Below, one piece after another: positions 55,847-63,656 of a stretch of DNA of 64,000 nt. The stretch lies in contig DP000238.1 of assembly GCA_000200715.1 (NCBI GenBank), positions 1,349,989-1,413,988 on the forward strand, written 5' to 3'. Position numbers and translations under genes: made by a program. This DNA comes from Cenarchaeum symbiosum A (GTDB lineage Archaea > Thermoproteota > Nitrososphaeria > Nitrososphaerales > Nitrosopumilaceae). A model generated the notes under the pieces. It worked only from the letters and a program-made list of their open reading frames with translations. It was not told the origin of the DNA and made no database searches. Numbering within the stretch: the first letter of the stretch is position 1; the number at the start of each line of letters is the position of its first letter.

Positions 55847-56692
55847 ATGGCATACGCGCACCCCGAGGTACTAGTCGATACCGATTGGATCGCCGGCAAC
55901 CCTCCCGGGGACAACAGGAGGCTCGTCGAGGTCGACTATGACCCCGAGAACGGCTACCGCAAGGGCCACATCGAGGGATCCACCCTGATCTGGTGGAAGC
56001 GCGACATCAACGACCCCCTAACCAGGGATATCATAAGCAAGAAACAGTTCGAGGACCTCATGTCCAGAAACGGCATAACCCCCGGCACCGAGGTGATACT
56101 GTACGGCGACTTTAACAACTGGTTTGCCGCATTTGTATTCTGGGTCTTCAAGTATTACGGCCATAACGACATCAAGATGATGAACGGGGGCAGGAAAAAG
56201 TGGGAGCTCGAGGGCAGAAAGTACACGACAGAAGAGCCGGATGTAAAGCCCGCCCCGTATGCGGCGGCCCCGCCAGACGAGGGGCTGCGCGCTTATCTCT
56301 TCGATGTAAAGAGGGCGCTCGACAGGGAGGACACCGTAATGGTGGACGTGCGCTCCCCCAAGGAGTTTACCGGCGAGATAACGGCCCCGCCCGAGTACCC
56401 CATGGAGCACGCACAGAGAGGAGGCCACATTCCCGATGCAAACAACATACCGTGGGCGACAGCCGTCAACGACGCCGACGGGACATTCAAGTCGCCCGAC
56501 GAGCTCAGAAAAAACTACGAGCCAAAGGGCGTCACATCCGACAAGGATGTAATATGCTACTGCCGGATAGGCGAGAGGTCGTCGCATTCCTGGTTCGTCC
56601 TAAAGTACCTGCTCGGATACCCCAAGGTGAGAAACTATGACGGTTCATGGACCGAGTGGGGCAACATGATAGGAAACCCCGTCGAGAGATAG
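55847..56692 (+). CDS. Thiosulfate/3-mercaptopyruvate sulfurtransferase (double rhodanese)
   Basis: Two rhodanese domains. The N-terminal one (about residues 5-130) lacks the active Cys. The C-terminal one (about 150-280) carries VMVDVRSPKEF and the active-site loop CRIGERSSHSW, whose first Cys holds the persulfide. The CRxGxRS/T loop is typical of TST/MST enzymes. 281 aa. The next gene starts on the base after the stop codon, so they form an operon. Roles in sulfur transfer or cyanide detoxification are possible; the physiological substrate is not known. Confidence 0.92.
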   Translation: MAYAHPEVLVDTDWIAGNPPGDNRRLVEVDYDPENGYRKGHIEGSTLIWWKRDINDPLTRDIISKKQFEDLMSRNGITPGTEVILYGDFNNWFAAFVFWVFKYYGHNDIKMMNGGRKKWELEGRKYTTEEPDVKPAPYAAAPPDEGLRAYLFDVKRALDREDTVMVDVRSPKEFTGEITAPPEYPMEHAQRGGHIPDANNIPWATAVNDADGTFKSPDELRKNYEPKGVTSDKDVICYCRIGERSSHSWFVLKYLLGYPKVRNYDGSWTEWGNMIGNPVER

Positions 56693-56995
56693 ATGTCCCC
56701 CCCGCCAGTGGTAAAAAAGGGCCAGTTCTATTCCATCACCGATGACGGGGACCACTATACAATGGAGGACAGGACAAAGCGCGGGCTGACCGTAAGGGAG
56801 CGCTCGATAGACGAGGGGCTTGGCGCGGAGGCTGAAATGGGGATGATACACGACATGGACGGGATAGGGCACCGCATCCCGATACGCTGGTTCTTCCCCA
56901 AGGGGGGCAGCGTTCTAGACGAGATAACGGCCCACGCGCTGGCCATGGAGAAAAAATACGCCGACATGAGGGAGCTCACTTGCCCCGACGACTGA
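56693..56995 (+). CDS. Conserved-looking small protein of unknown function
   Basis: 100 aa, soluble, no Cys except one near the end. The sequence begins MSPPPVVKKGQFYSITDDGD and has a central GMIHDMDGIGHRIPIRWF segment. The ATG directly abuts the rhodanese stop codon (TAGATG), indicating tight translational coupling; agmatinase follows 37 nt later without its own TATA box. No family recognised; a role linked to the sulfurtransferase is only an inference from position. Confidence 0.7.
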   Translation: MSPPPVVKKGQFYSITDDGDHYTMEDRTKRGLTVRERSIDEGLGAEAEMGMIHDMDGIGHRIPIRWFFPKGGSVLDEITAHALAMEKKYADMRELTCPDD

Positions 56996-57032
56996 GCGGC
57001 ATGCGGGCCCGGTAGCGACGCGGGACACAGTC

Positions 57033-57893
57033 ATGAGCTATGTAGACCTGTACATGGGAGGCGGCCCCCTGCTGGCGGGGCCCGGCTCCGGGGATGCGGC
57101 TGCCGTTGTATTCGGGGTGCCGTTTGACTCCACCCACTCGTACAGGCCCGGGACAAGGTTCGGGCCCGACGCCATCCGCGAGGCATTCAACAACATAGAG
57201 GTGTTTCATCCGGGACTCCGGGCAGACCTCGAAGAGGTGAGGATAGACGACCTTGGCAATGCAAAACATACGGTCTCCCCGGATGTAATGGTCGAGATGG
57301 TGGGCAGGATAACCGCGGAGCTTGCAGGCGGGGGCAGGCAGGTGATCATCCTCGGGGGCGAGCACTCTATAACTTACGGGTCGTATCCTGCATTTCCCGC
57401 GGGGACGGGCTATGTGGTGTTTGACGCCCACTATGACCTGCGCGATTCGTACGCAGATGCCAGGCTGAGCCACGCCTCGTACCTGCGGAGGATCATAGAG
57501 GACAGGGGCGCCGACGGGATAGTGCATGTAGGGGCAAGGGCGTTTGCCCGGGAGGAGGCGGAGTTTCTCGCACAGAATAAAATCACCTGCATAACTGACG
57601 CAGAGATAAGGGCTGGCAGGGGCCCCGCCCTGCTGCAAGATGCCGCATCCGTCTTCGGCGGAGTCTACACCAGCTACGACCTTGACGTGCTGGATCCCGC
57701 GTTTGCGCCCGGCGTTGGAAACCCGGAGGCCGCCGGGATCACATCGCGCGAGCTTCTCGACATGGTGGGCGCGCTTGGCAGCTCAAAGGTACTGGGGGCG
57801 GACATTGTGGAGCTCAACCCGCTCTTTGACAGCGGCGCCACTGCCGCGCTTGCCGCAAGGATAATGTCAATGACGATCGCCGCGAACCTCTGA
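57033..57893 (+). CDS. speB: Agmatinase/arginase-family ureohydrolase
   Basis: Binuclear-metal ureohydrolase. The metal-binding segments are present: GGEHSITYG (about residues 109-117), FDAHYDLRDSY (about 130-140) and SYDLDVLDPAFAPGVGNPEAAG (about 215-236; metal ligands Asp-Leu-Asp). The family motif usually reads DAHxDxxD, as here. 286 aa. Agmatinase, cutting agmatine to putrescine and urea, is the usual archaeal assignment; arginase, guanidinobutyrase or guanidine hydrolase cannot be excluded. Urea production would be relevant in an ammonia oxidiser. Confidence 0.87.
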   Translation: MSYVDLYMGGGPLLAGPGSGDAAAVVFGVPFDSTHSYRPGTRFGPDAIREAFNNIEVFHPGLRADLEEVRIDDLGNAKHTVSPDVMVEMVGRITAELAGGGRQVIILGGEHSITYGSYPAFPAGTGYVVFDAHYDLRDSYADARLSHASYLRRIIEDRGADGIVHVGARAFAREEAEFLAQNKITCITDAEIRAGRGPALLQDAASVFGGVYTSYDLDVLDPAFAPGVGNPEAAGITSRELLDMVGALGSSKVLGADIVELNPLFDSGATAALAARIMSMTIAANL

Positions 57894-57900
57894 TGATTGC

Positions 57901-57908
57901 ATTATATA
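57901..57908 (+). promoter_or_regulatory. TATA box of the CDP-alcohol phosphotransferase gene
   Basis: ATTATATA centred about 25 nt upstream of GTG 57930, selecting that codon over the TTG at 57897. Confidence 0.6.
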
Positions 57909-57929
57909 CGCTGCAGGCGGCGGCAGGCC

Positions 57930-58502
57930 GTGCTTGAGAATCTCAGGGGCGCGCTCCGGCCCGCGCTAGAAAGAATGGGCGCAGCATTTGCCAGGACGGG
58001 GCTCCCGCCGGACTTTTGGACGGGGGCCGGCCTGGCCGCGGCCTTGGCTGCCGCGCTGTTTTATGGAGTCAGCCCGTGGTATGCGGCCATAATGGGCGGT
58101 GTTCTGCTGCTAGTCTCCGGATTCTTTGACATGGTCGACGGCCAAGTGGCGCGTACCATGGGAAAGGCATCCAAGAGGGGCGCCTTTCTGGATTCGGTCC
58201 TAGACAGGGTGGCCGAGGTGGCCGTATTCATCGGGATAATGGCGGGCGGGCACGCCGAGCCGCACCTTGTCATACTGGCGCTCTCGATGTCCCTGCTGGT
58301 AAGCTATACGCGCGCAAGGGCGGAATCGCTCGGGGTAAAGCTCCGGGGAATAGGGATAGGGGAGCGCGCCGAGAGGCTGCTCGTAATAGCGATACTGGGC
58401 ATGGCGGGGTTCATGGAATGGGCGGTCATCATAGTGATAATCATAGCCGCTGTAACCTTTGTGCAGAGGGTGGTCGCCGGCGCGAAGGACGCCGGGGCCT
58501 AG
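57930..58502 (+). CDS. CDP-alcohol phosphatidyltransferase (archaeal lipid head-group synthesis)
   Basis: Integral membrane enzyme moving a CDP-activated lipid onto an alcohol. The signature D-G-x2-A-R-x8-G-x3-D-x3-D is present as DGQVAR followed by GAFLDSVLD (about residues 67-88). Hydrophobic segments (AALAAALFYG, GGVLLLVSGFF, VAVFIGIMAGG, LVILALSMSLLV, LVIAILGMAGF and VIIVIIIAAVTFV) fit about six helices. 190 aa, the size of archaetidylinositol-phosphate synthase, which is the best guess. It ends within the stop region of the convergent rps26e gene. Confidence 0.88.
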   Translation: MLENLRGALRPALERMGAAFARTGLPPDFWTGAGLAAALAAALFYGVSPWYAAIMGGVLLLVSGFFDMVDGQVARTMGKASKRGAFLDSVLDRVAEVAVFIGIMAGGHAEPHLVILALSMSLLVSYTRARAESLGVKLRGIGIGERAERLLVIAILGMAGFMEWAVIIVIIIAAVTFVQRVVAGAKDAGA

Positions 58503-58786
58503 CGGAGCCTGCCGCGCTGCCTGCGGGATGCCTCGGATCTTATCTTGAGGATCCCAAAGTGGATCGCGCATGATATGCAGTACCACTTGAGTATGCGCGG
58601 GGCCGCTATGTAGGCGCCCTGCGCGCGGAGCTCCTTTGCAAGGGTGTGCTCGACGAGGTTCAGCCGGGAGGTGATCTTCTTGGCCTTGTCTTTTGGGACC
58701 GTCTGGCCGCAGTTTGTGCACTGGACGACACCGGAGGATCCCTTGCCGCCCTTTCTGCGGCCCCTGCTGGCCCTCTTTAGAGGCAT
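58499..58786 (-). CDS. rps26e: Ribosomal protein eS26
   Basis: Small-subunit protein shared by eukaryotes and some archaeal lineages. 95 aa from the ATG at 58786: basic start MPLKRASRGRRKGGKG, then CTNCGQTVPKDKAKK and, later, YCISCAIHFGI, the two CxxC pairs forming the zinc site, and a basic tail ending RRQRGRLR. The in-frame upstream ATG at 58801 is less likely because a TATA box (58808-58815) sits 25 nt from 58786. Presence of eS26 supports a Thaumarchaeota or Crenarchaeota source. Confidence 0.95.
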   Translation of the reverse strand: MPLKRASRGRRKGGKGSSGVVQCTNCGQTVPKDKAKKITSRLNLVEHTLAKELRAQGAYIAAPRILKWYCISCAIHFGILKIRSEASRRQRGRLR

Positions 58787-58807
58787 GGTGTATTCCCGCA
58801 CGCCCCA

Positions 58808-58815
58808 CTTATATG
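58808..58815 (-). promoter_or_regulatory. TATA box of rps26e, possibly bidirectional
   Basis: CATATAAG on the minus strand, about 25 nt upstream of the rps26e ATG. The element is nearly symmetrical and may also serve the divergent + strand gene. Confidence 0.55.
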
Positions 58816-58872
58816 CGTGTTTTCAACAGGCACGCCCGCAAGATAGATTTGGGAGAATGCCCCCGCACGGGC

Positions 58873-59637
58873 GTGATCACCGTGAGGCTGCTCGGCGGGG
58901 CGCGCAAGGCCTTTGGCGCCGAGACAGTCGAGGTCGAAGGGGACAAAATGACCGTAAGGGAACTGCTCGACAGCCTAAAGTCCAGAAATCCGAGGGATCT
59001 GGACCTTGACAGCCTGCTCGTGGCGATAAACGGGGCCGACTCTGCCGTATCAGGCGGGGAATCCGCCGTGGTAAAGACAGGCGACGAGATAGCCCTGATA
59101 CCGGTAGTGCACGGGGGATCCACCGGTGCGAGGTTCAAGGCGGGGGCGGCAGAGGCCGGCGCGTTTCCCATAACCCCGGGGTCCGGCGGGGCGGAGTTGC
59201 TTGACAGGCTGAGGGCCGCGTTCCCAAGGCTGGCTTTGCAGGCAGTCTCGCAGAGGCTTGTTCTGGGCAGCTCCCACGTGCAAAAGATCCTGCTTGTATC
59301 CCTGCAGGCAAAAAAGCGCGGCATCATGCTGTCAAAGCGCATAGAGACCGACATCCTGATGCGGTTTGCGGGCACAAACCAGATATCCAGGGCGATCGAG
59401 AAGGCCGGTGCCGCAGGCAAGGCGGGCTTTGTGCTGATAGCGGTGGGCCCCCCGTCGCAGCTCGACGGGCTCCGCAAAGAGCTTGGGCCGCGGCTCCGGA
59501 GCGGGCCGTTTCCTAGCGGAAGCAGGACGGTCATAATGAGGGAGCTTGGAATAACAAAGGCGGAGCTTGCGGCCACCGGAACCAGGACGCCCCTGGAAGA
59601 CGTTCTGGCCGAGCGTGCAGCGGTGCTATTCCGGTAG
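58873..59637 (+). CDS. Fusion of a ThiS/MoaD ubiquitin-like domain with KEOPS subunit Cgi121
   Basis: Residues 1-82 form a beta-grasp domain: ITVRLLGGARKAFG, TVRELLDSL and a C-terminal DEIALIPVVHGG, the pattern of MoaD/ThiS with the terminal Gly-Gly (81-82). Residues about 85-254 resemble Cgi121, which binds the tRNA 3' end in KEOPS during t6A37 synthesis: LVSLQAKKRGIMLSKRIETD region, then LMRFAGTNQISRAIEKAG and a GFVLIAVG strand. The GTG start at 58873 gives a natural beta-grasp start; ATG 58813 would add 20 residues translated from the promoter region. It overlaps the convergent THUMP gene by 12 bp. The fusion could be cleaved after Gly-Gly, which is hypothesis. Confidence 0.82.
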   Translation: MITVRLLGGARKAFGAETVEVEGDKMTVRELLDSLKSRNPRDLDLDSLLVAINGADSAVSGGESAVVKTGDEIALIPVVHGGSTGARFKAGAAEAGAFPITPGSGGAELLDRLRAAFPRLALQAVSQRLVLGSSHVQKILLVSLQAKKRGIMLSKRIETDILMRFAGTNQISRAIEKAGAAGKAGFVLIAVGPPSQLDGLRKELGPRLRSGPFPSGSRTVIMRELGITKAELAATGTRTPLEDVLAERAAVLFR

Positions 59638-60156
59638 TGTGCGCCTCTCTTTTTCGGAGCTTAGTATGTCGCCATCGTATAGCAGGGCAAGGCCCGTGCG
59701 TTCCCCGAATATCTCCACTAGTACTATCCTGTCGGGGCTCTCCAGCGAGACCTTCCTGTCTATAGACTCAGCTATGCCGCCTATTATCTCCCGGGAGGAG
59801 ACGTCAGAATCCCTCTTCTCGATAGTGATCCTGTACTGTTCGCCTTCTGCTATCCCCCGGGCGAGGAGACGCGACGCGTCCACTATGCCGCGCACGTCCG
59901 TGTCCACCCAGGACTGTACGGGGATGGCCCGCAGAATATACCTTATCGTCCACGGCTCGTCGTGGATCTTTTCGCGGATCCTCCGGGAGACGGAGGCGGG
60001 ATCGCCCCCCGAGACCACCATCAGTATCCCCGGCAGGTAGCTCCTCTTGATGTGCGGCTCGTCGCGGCCCATCTCTTCTAGCACCCGGCGCATCTCATCC
60101 GCGGCGTCCTCTTCAAAGTGCCGCGGGCACGTAATCACAAGATCGGAATCAACCAT
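59626..60156 (-). CDS. THUMP-domain protein, Tan1-like
   Basis: 176 aa. Begins DSDLVITCPRHFEEDAADEM, the N-terminal ferredoxin-like part, followed by the THUMP fold with HDEPWTIRYILRAIPVQSWV and YRITIEKRDSDVSSREII, and a VSLESPDRIVLVEIFGE segment, which matches Tan1 (required for N4-acetylcytidine at tRNA position 12 in yeast). No catalytic domain, so it likely works as an RNA-binding partner. It lies downstream of ilvC on the minus strand and converges with the Cgi121 fusion, another tRNA-modification gene. Confidence 0.85.
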   Translation of the reverse strand: MVDSDLVITCPRHFEEDAADEMRRVLEEMGRDEPHIKRSYLPGILMVVSGGDPASVSRRIREKIHDEPWTIRYILRAIPVQSWVDTDVRGIVDASRLLARGIAEGEQYRITIEKRDSDVSSREIIGGIAESIDRKVSLESPDRIVLVEIFGERTGLALLYDGDILSSEKERRTLPE

Positions 60157-60253
60157 GGCCGCGGTGCCGTCCCCCGGGAATTTCTATCTTGTGCCCTTGC
60201 GCGGAACAGGCCCCCTGCACTGGATAAGTCATCTGCACGCCCGGGCCAGAGTT

Positions 60254-61252
60254 CTACTCTGTGGAATCTGGCCACATCATCTTGCGCATCTTGCGGCCCA
60301 CCTGCTCTATCTGGTGTGAATCGAGCTCCTTCATGTACTTGTCAAACGCGTCCCGGCCGTCCTTGCGGTAGCTGCTTACCCATTCCTCGTTGAACGTCCC
60401 GTCCTGGATCTCCTTGAGGACCTTTCCCATCCTCTCCTTTGTATGAGAATCCATGACCATCGGCCCCCGGGTCAGCCCCCCATACCTTGCCGTCTCGCTG
60501 ACCCGCCGCCACATGCCGTTTATGCCGTATTTTTGGATCATATCGACTATCAGCTTTAGCTCGTGTAGAACCTCAAAGTATGCTATCTCCGGCTGGTATC
60601 CGGCCTCGACGAGCGTCTCAAATGCGCTGACCACCATTGTTGCGGAGCCCCCGCACAGGTCCGCCTGCTCGCCAAACCAGTCCGTCTCGACCTCTTCCTT
60701 GAAGGTCGTCTTTATCAGCCCGGCGCGCGCGCTGCCTATGGCCTTGCCCAGCCCTAGCGTCCGGTCCCATGCACCGCCCGTGCTGTCCTGTTCTACTGCC
60801 ACTATCGAGGGGGTGCCAAAGCCTTCAAGGTACGTCTCGCGCACCTTCGAGCCGGGCCCCTTGGGGGCAACCATTATCACGTCAACATCGCTTGGCGCCT
60901 CGATCCACTTCCAGTGGATTGCCGCCGCGTGCGAAAAGGACAGCGCCTTTCCCTTTGAGATGTTCGGGCCCATCTCGTCCCGGTACAGTTGAGCCTGGAT
61001 CATGTCCGGCACTAAAACGTGGATTATGTCGGCCTCTTTGCAGGCCTCGGCCACCGTCAGGACCCTGTGGCCGTCGGAAGCGGCCTTCTTCCACGAGGAG
61101 CCGCCCTCCTTTAGGCCCACGACCACCTTGAGGCCGGAATCCTTCATGTTGTTGGCCTGCGCATCTCCCTGGATGCCGTACCCTATGACCGCGACAGTCT
61201 GGTCCTTTATCGGATCGAGGCTGATCTCTGCATCCTTCCATACCTGTGCCAT
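60254..61252 (-). CDS. ilvC: Ketol-acid reductoisomerase
   Basis: NADPH- and Mg-dependent step of Ile/Val synthesis. Seen: VAVIGYGIQGDAQANN near residue 21, VGLKEGG, VLVPDMIQAQLY, KALSFSHAAAIH, the APKGPGSKVRETY segment, DWFGEQADLCGG with Mg ligands and a C-terminal region with ISETARYGGL-like YGG (here SETARYGGLTRG). 332 aa class I enzyme. The ATG at 61252 lies 26 nt from a TATA box; the longer frame starting at 61294 was rejected. ilvE lies 5 kb away. Confidence 0.95.
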   Translation of the reverse strand: MAQVWKDAEISLDPIKDQTVAVIGYGIQGDAQANNMKDSGLKVVVGLKEGGSSWKKAASDGHRVLTVAEACKEADIIHVLVPDMIQAQLYRDEMGPNISKGKALSFSHAAAIHWKWIEAPSDVDVIMVAPKGPGSKVRETYLEGFGTPSIVAVEQDSTGGAWDRTLGLGKAIGSARAGLIKTTFKEEVETDWFGEQADLCGGSATMVVSAFETLVEAGYQPEIAYFEVLHELKLIVDMIQKYGINGMWRRVSETARYGGLTRGPMVMDSHTKERMGKVLKEIQDGTFNEEWVSSYRKDGRDAFDKYMKELDSHQIEQVGRKMRKMMWPDSTE

Positions 61253-61274
61253 GAGGGCGCCCCCGGGGCCTTCA

Positions 61275-61282
61275 AATATTAA
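61275..61282 (-). promoter_or_regulatory. TATA box of ilvC
   Basis: TTAATATT on the minus strand, centred about 26 nt upstream of ATG 61252. Confidence 0.6.
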
Positions 61283-61334
61283 CCATGTAGCCACCCGGCG
61301 CCAGCGGCAGGTGCCCGGGGCCCTTTCAGCGGGC

Positions 61335-61448
61335 TTAGATCTCCGACACGGCGCCGCACGACCTGCATTTGAGCCGGGCCTTCTCCCCGGGGAGCCTCTC
61401 GAACTTTCTCGACCCGCAGTCCGGGCAGATGGGGCAGGCCTTGGCCAT
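61335..61448 (-). CDS. Zinc-ribbon mini-protein (37 aa)
   Basis: Begins MAKACPICPDCGSRKF and ends LKCRSCGAVSEI: two CxxC knuckles (CPDC and CRSC) 17 residues apart form a complete zinc ribbon filling most of the protein. The ATG lies two bases after the nadM stop, so it is in the nadM operon. Such mini zinc ribbons often attach to larger complexes; function unknown. Confidence 0.75.
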   Translation of the reverse strand: MAKACPICPDCGSRKFERLPGEKARLKCRSCGAVSEI

Positions 61449-61450
61449 GC

Positions 61451-61981
61451 CTAGTGCTCCGTCGGCCTCGTATCCGAGTCCGTTATCACCTTGATGCGCG
61501 CGGGCCCGCCTATCTCCTGCATGTAGGCTGCAGCCGCCGGCGGCACAAGATACTCCCACGGGCCGCCCTGTGCCATCATCCTGCGTATCCCCGAGCCCTC
61601 AAACTTTTCCCTCTCGTGCATCTCCGGCACGGATACCTCGATGCCAGAATCGGCTAGCAGCATCCCCACGTATCTGTTCCCGCTGACCACAGTATCGAAC
61701 GGCGGCAGGACCGACTTCAGGTACGAGGCCCAGGTGGATATGTTTGGCTGGTTCTCGATCTGCATGACCATGCACCGGGCAAGATCGAGTCCCTCCCCCT
61801 TTAGGCTGCGGCGGATCATCTCGGCCCTCTCGCCCGCCGTGAACGGATCCTTCTCTAAATAGTTGAACTGTGAGCTTGTTATCGCTATTATCACCTCGTC
61901 GTATCCGGAGAGAACGGTCCTGACCAGCCGGAGGTGCCCCAGATGGAAGGGCTGGAAGCGTCCCATCACCAAGGCGCGCAT
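61451..61981 (-). CDS. nadM: Nicotinamide-nucleotide adenylyltransferase (archaeal NadM)
   Basis: Adenylates NMN or NaMN, the step before NadE in NAD synthesis. The nucleotidyltransferase signature GRFQPFHLGH is at residues 8-17, with the HxGH-type motif as HLGH. Later segments EKDPFTAGERAEMI and VVSGNRYVGMLL, and the C-terminal GSGIRRMMAQG (the ISSTxIR-like motif), agree with archaeal NadM. 176 aa. It lies 30 nt downstream of the EF-Tu-like gene and directly precedes the zinc-ribbon mini-protein. Confidence 0.93.
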   Translation of the reverse strand: MRALVMGRFQPFHLGHLRLVRTVLSGYDEVIIAITSSQFNYLEKDPFTAGERAEMIRRSLKGEGLDLARCMVMQIENQPNISTWASYLKSVLPPFDTVVSGNRYVGMLLADSGIEVSVPEMHEREKFEGSGIRRMMAQGGPWEYLVPPAAAAYMQEIGGPARIKVITDSDTRPTEH

Positions 61982-62011
61982 GGGGCAGGATGTGCCGCGG
62001 TTTTAATTAAA

Positions 62012-62944
62012 CTAGGCGCCGCCCGCCTTCGATATGATGCCGCGGCCAGCTATCCTGCTTGTGCGCGATTCCGGCACCAGCAATACAACAGCCTCGCCTG
62101 TTCTGCAGACTGCCGGCCCGGCAAGCTCGAGCACCATGGGCTCTGCCGATATCACGCGGGCGGCCCGCACCTGCAGGCCCATGCCGACAAGGCACCCCCG
62201 GCCGTCCGCCAGCTCCTCCTTGCAGAACTGGCTCTTCTCAAAGTCGAGCTCGAGGCGCGTCACCGGGGCAAGCTCCTCCTCTGTGAGGATGTCTCCGCGG
62301 CTCATCTCCGCCGGCCGGACCCCCTTTACTGCCAGCCCCACCCTTGCGGGCGAGGATGCCTCGTGCACGGGCTCGTCGTGCACCTGTATGGACTTTACCA
62401 GTGCGGTGCCGCCCTGCGGCAGCACGTGCAGCTCCTGGTTGCGCCTTACGGTTCCCGATGCGACCCTGCCCAGTACGACCGTTCCCGTCCCCCGCACGTC
62501 AAATGCGGCATCTATGTCGACCCGGCCGGGCCCCTCCCTTCCGGCGGGCTCAAAGCTGTCTAGCGCCCCGCCTATTCCATCGGGCTCGGCGCGCACATAT
62601 CCCTCCACTACTGTCCCCTTTATCATCGAGGCGAGCTTGGCCTCGTCCACCTCGATAGAGCTGCACAGCACCCCCTCCTTCATGCGCAGCATATCCAGCG
62701 CTATCACCTGCTCCCCTGTGTACCTGTCGAGCTTGTCCACGTACAATATTGCATACTCGGCCATGGCAACCGCCTGGATCAGCGGCTGGATCTTTTCCGG
62801 GAACAGATCCGGCACCGCAAACGTCCGGATGATCCCGCCCTTGCTGCCGTCATAAAGGATGATATCCCCCGGGGAGCCCTTCTTTCCCAGCCCGGCTATA
62901 ACCGACGGGTCGCCGAGGACTACAAAGTTGACAGACCCTTTCAT
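62012..62944 (-). CDS. Degenerate EF-Tu/SelB-like translation-factor homologue
   Basis: 310 aa. The N-terminal ~100 residues align with a translational GTPase G domain by pattern (VNFVVLGDP, then EYAILYVDKLD corresponding to the AD.AILVVD strand), but the P-loop GxxxxGK(S/T) and NKxD motifs are missing. From about residue 105 come domains 2 and 3 of the EF-Tu/SelB type (IDAAFDVRGTGTVVLGRVASG, HDEPVHEASSPARVGLAVKGV, SRGDILT). GTP hydrolysis is unlikely; RNA or ribosome binding remains possible. The ATG overlaps the hydrolase stop (ATGA). Confidence 0.8.
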   Translation of the reverse strand: MKGSVNFVVLGDPSVIAGLGKKGSPGDIILYDGSKGGIIRTFAVPDLFPEKIQPLIQAVAMAEYAILYVDKLDRYTGEQVIALDMLRMKEGVLCSSIEVDEAKLASMIKGTVVEGYVRAEPDGIGGALDSFEPAGREGPGRVDIDAAFDVRGTGTVVLGRVASGTVRRNQELHVLPQGGTALVKSIQVHDEPVHEASSPARVGLAVKGVRPAEMSRGDILTEEELAPVTRLELDFEKSQFCKEELADGRGCLVGMGLQVRAARVISAEPMVLELAGPAVCRTGEAVVLLVPESRTSRIAGRGIISKAGGA

Positions 62945-63642
62945 GGATAGGACCCCATGACTTCGGCATAGCTCTTGAACCGGTGATCCCTCGGCCTGAC
63001 GCGCCTCTGCACGTACCCGCGGAACGCCCTGCCCTTGCAGCCCACAAGGCCCAGCGGCTGCTCGCCTGCCGCCATCAGTACCGCATCCGTGGGGGCGTAA
63101 TAGTTGACCACCCTTCCCCGGACTGCTCTGGAGAGAACAGGGCCCGACCCCCGGGGGCCCGGCGAGTCCGCAGGCGCCGAGGCGCCAAACATGTGTATGC
63201 TCTCCACCCTGACCCCCCGCCGCGCAAGGCGCCCGGCAGCTGCCAGCACCAGCTCCGATCCCAGCGAATGCGCCAGCAGCCGGACCCGGGCGCCTGGCAC
63301 CTCTCTACAATAGTCCGTTATGAAGCGCGCAAGGTGCGCCCCGTTGCCCCGGGCTATAACGCGGGCCGCCCGGAGGGCGCGCCGCCAGTCCAGGAGCAGC
63401 CCCCTGACATCAGAATCATAGCTGTACCCCACCACCGGATGCCTGTAACCTAGCGCCCTGAGCCTCCTTTTGGCAATGCGGAATTTTTCGAGCGCGTCTG
63501 ACGGATCGTTTTGCATGCCGTGAATCATGACTGCGATCTCCGGGGATTGCAGATCCTCAAAGTAGCCCCGCGGGTACAGGCGATATCCCTTGCATTCGAG
63601 CCGGGCGCCAGTATGCAGGTTGTAGCAGCCGCGCGTCAGCAC
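62941..63642 (-). CDS. Alpha/beta-hydrolase-fold protein
   Basis: About 233 aa from the GTG at 63642. The pattern AVMIHGMQND (oxyanion strand) and, later, RLLAHSLGSELVLAA with a nucleophile-elbow Ser (AHSLG) is typical of DUF900-like or lipase-like hydrolases. An Asp in PTDAVLM and a His in RDHRF could complete a triad. No signal peptide. The longer frame starting at 63819 overlaps metG antisense-like and was rejected; this start lies 14 nt after the metG stop. Substrate unknown. Confidence 0.72.
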   Translation of the reverse strand: MLTRGCYNLHTGARLECKGYRLYPRGYFEDLQSPEIAVMIHGMQNDPSDALEKFRIAKRRLRALGYRHPVVGYSYDSDVRGLLLDWRRALRAARVIARGNGAHLARFITDYCREVPGARVRLLAHSLGSELVLAAAGRLARRGVRVESIHMFGASAPADSPGPRGSGPVLSRAVRGRVVNYYAPTDAVLMAAGEQPLGLVGCKGRAFRGYVQRRVRPRDHRFKSYAEVMGSYP

Positions 63643-63656
63643 CCTTGGAAAAGGCT

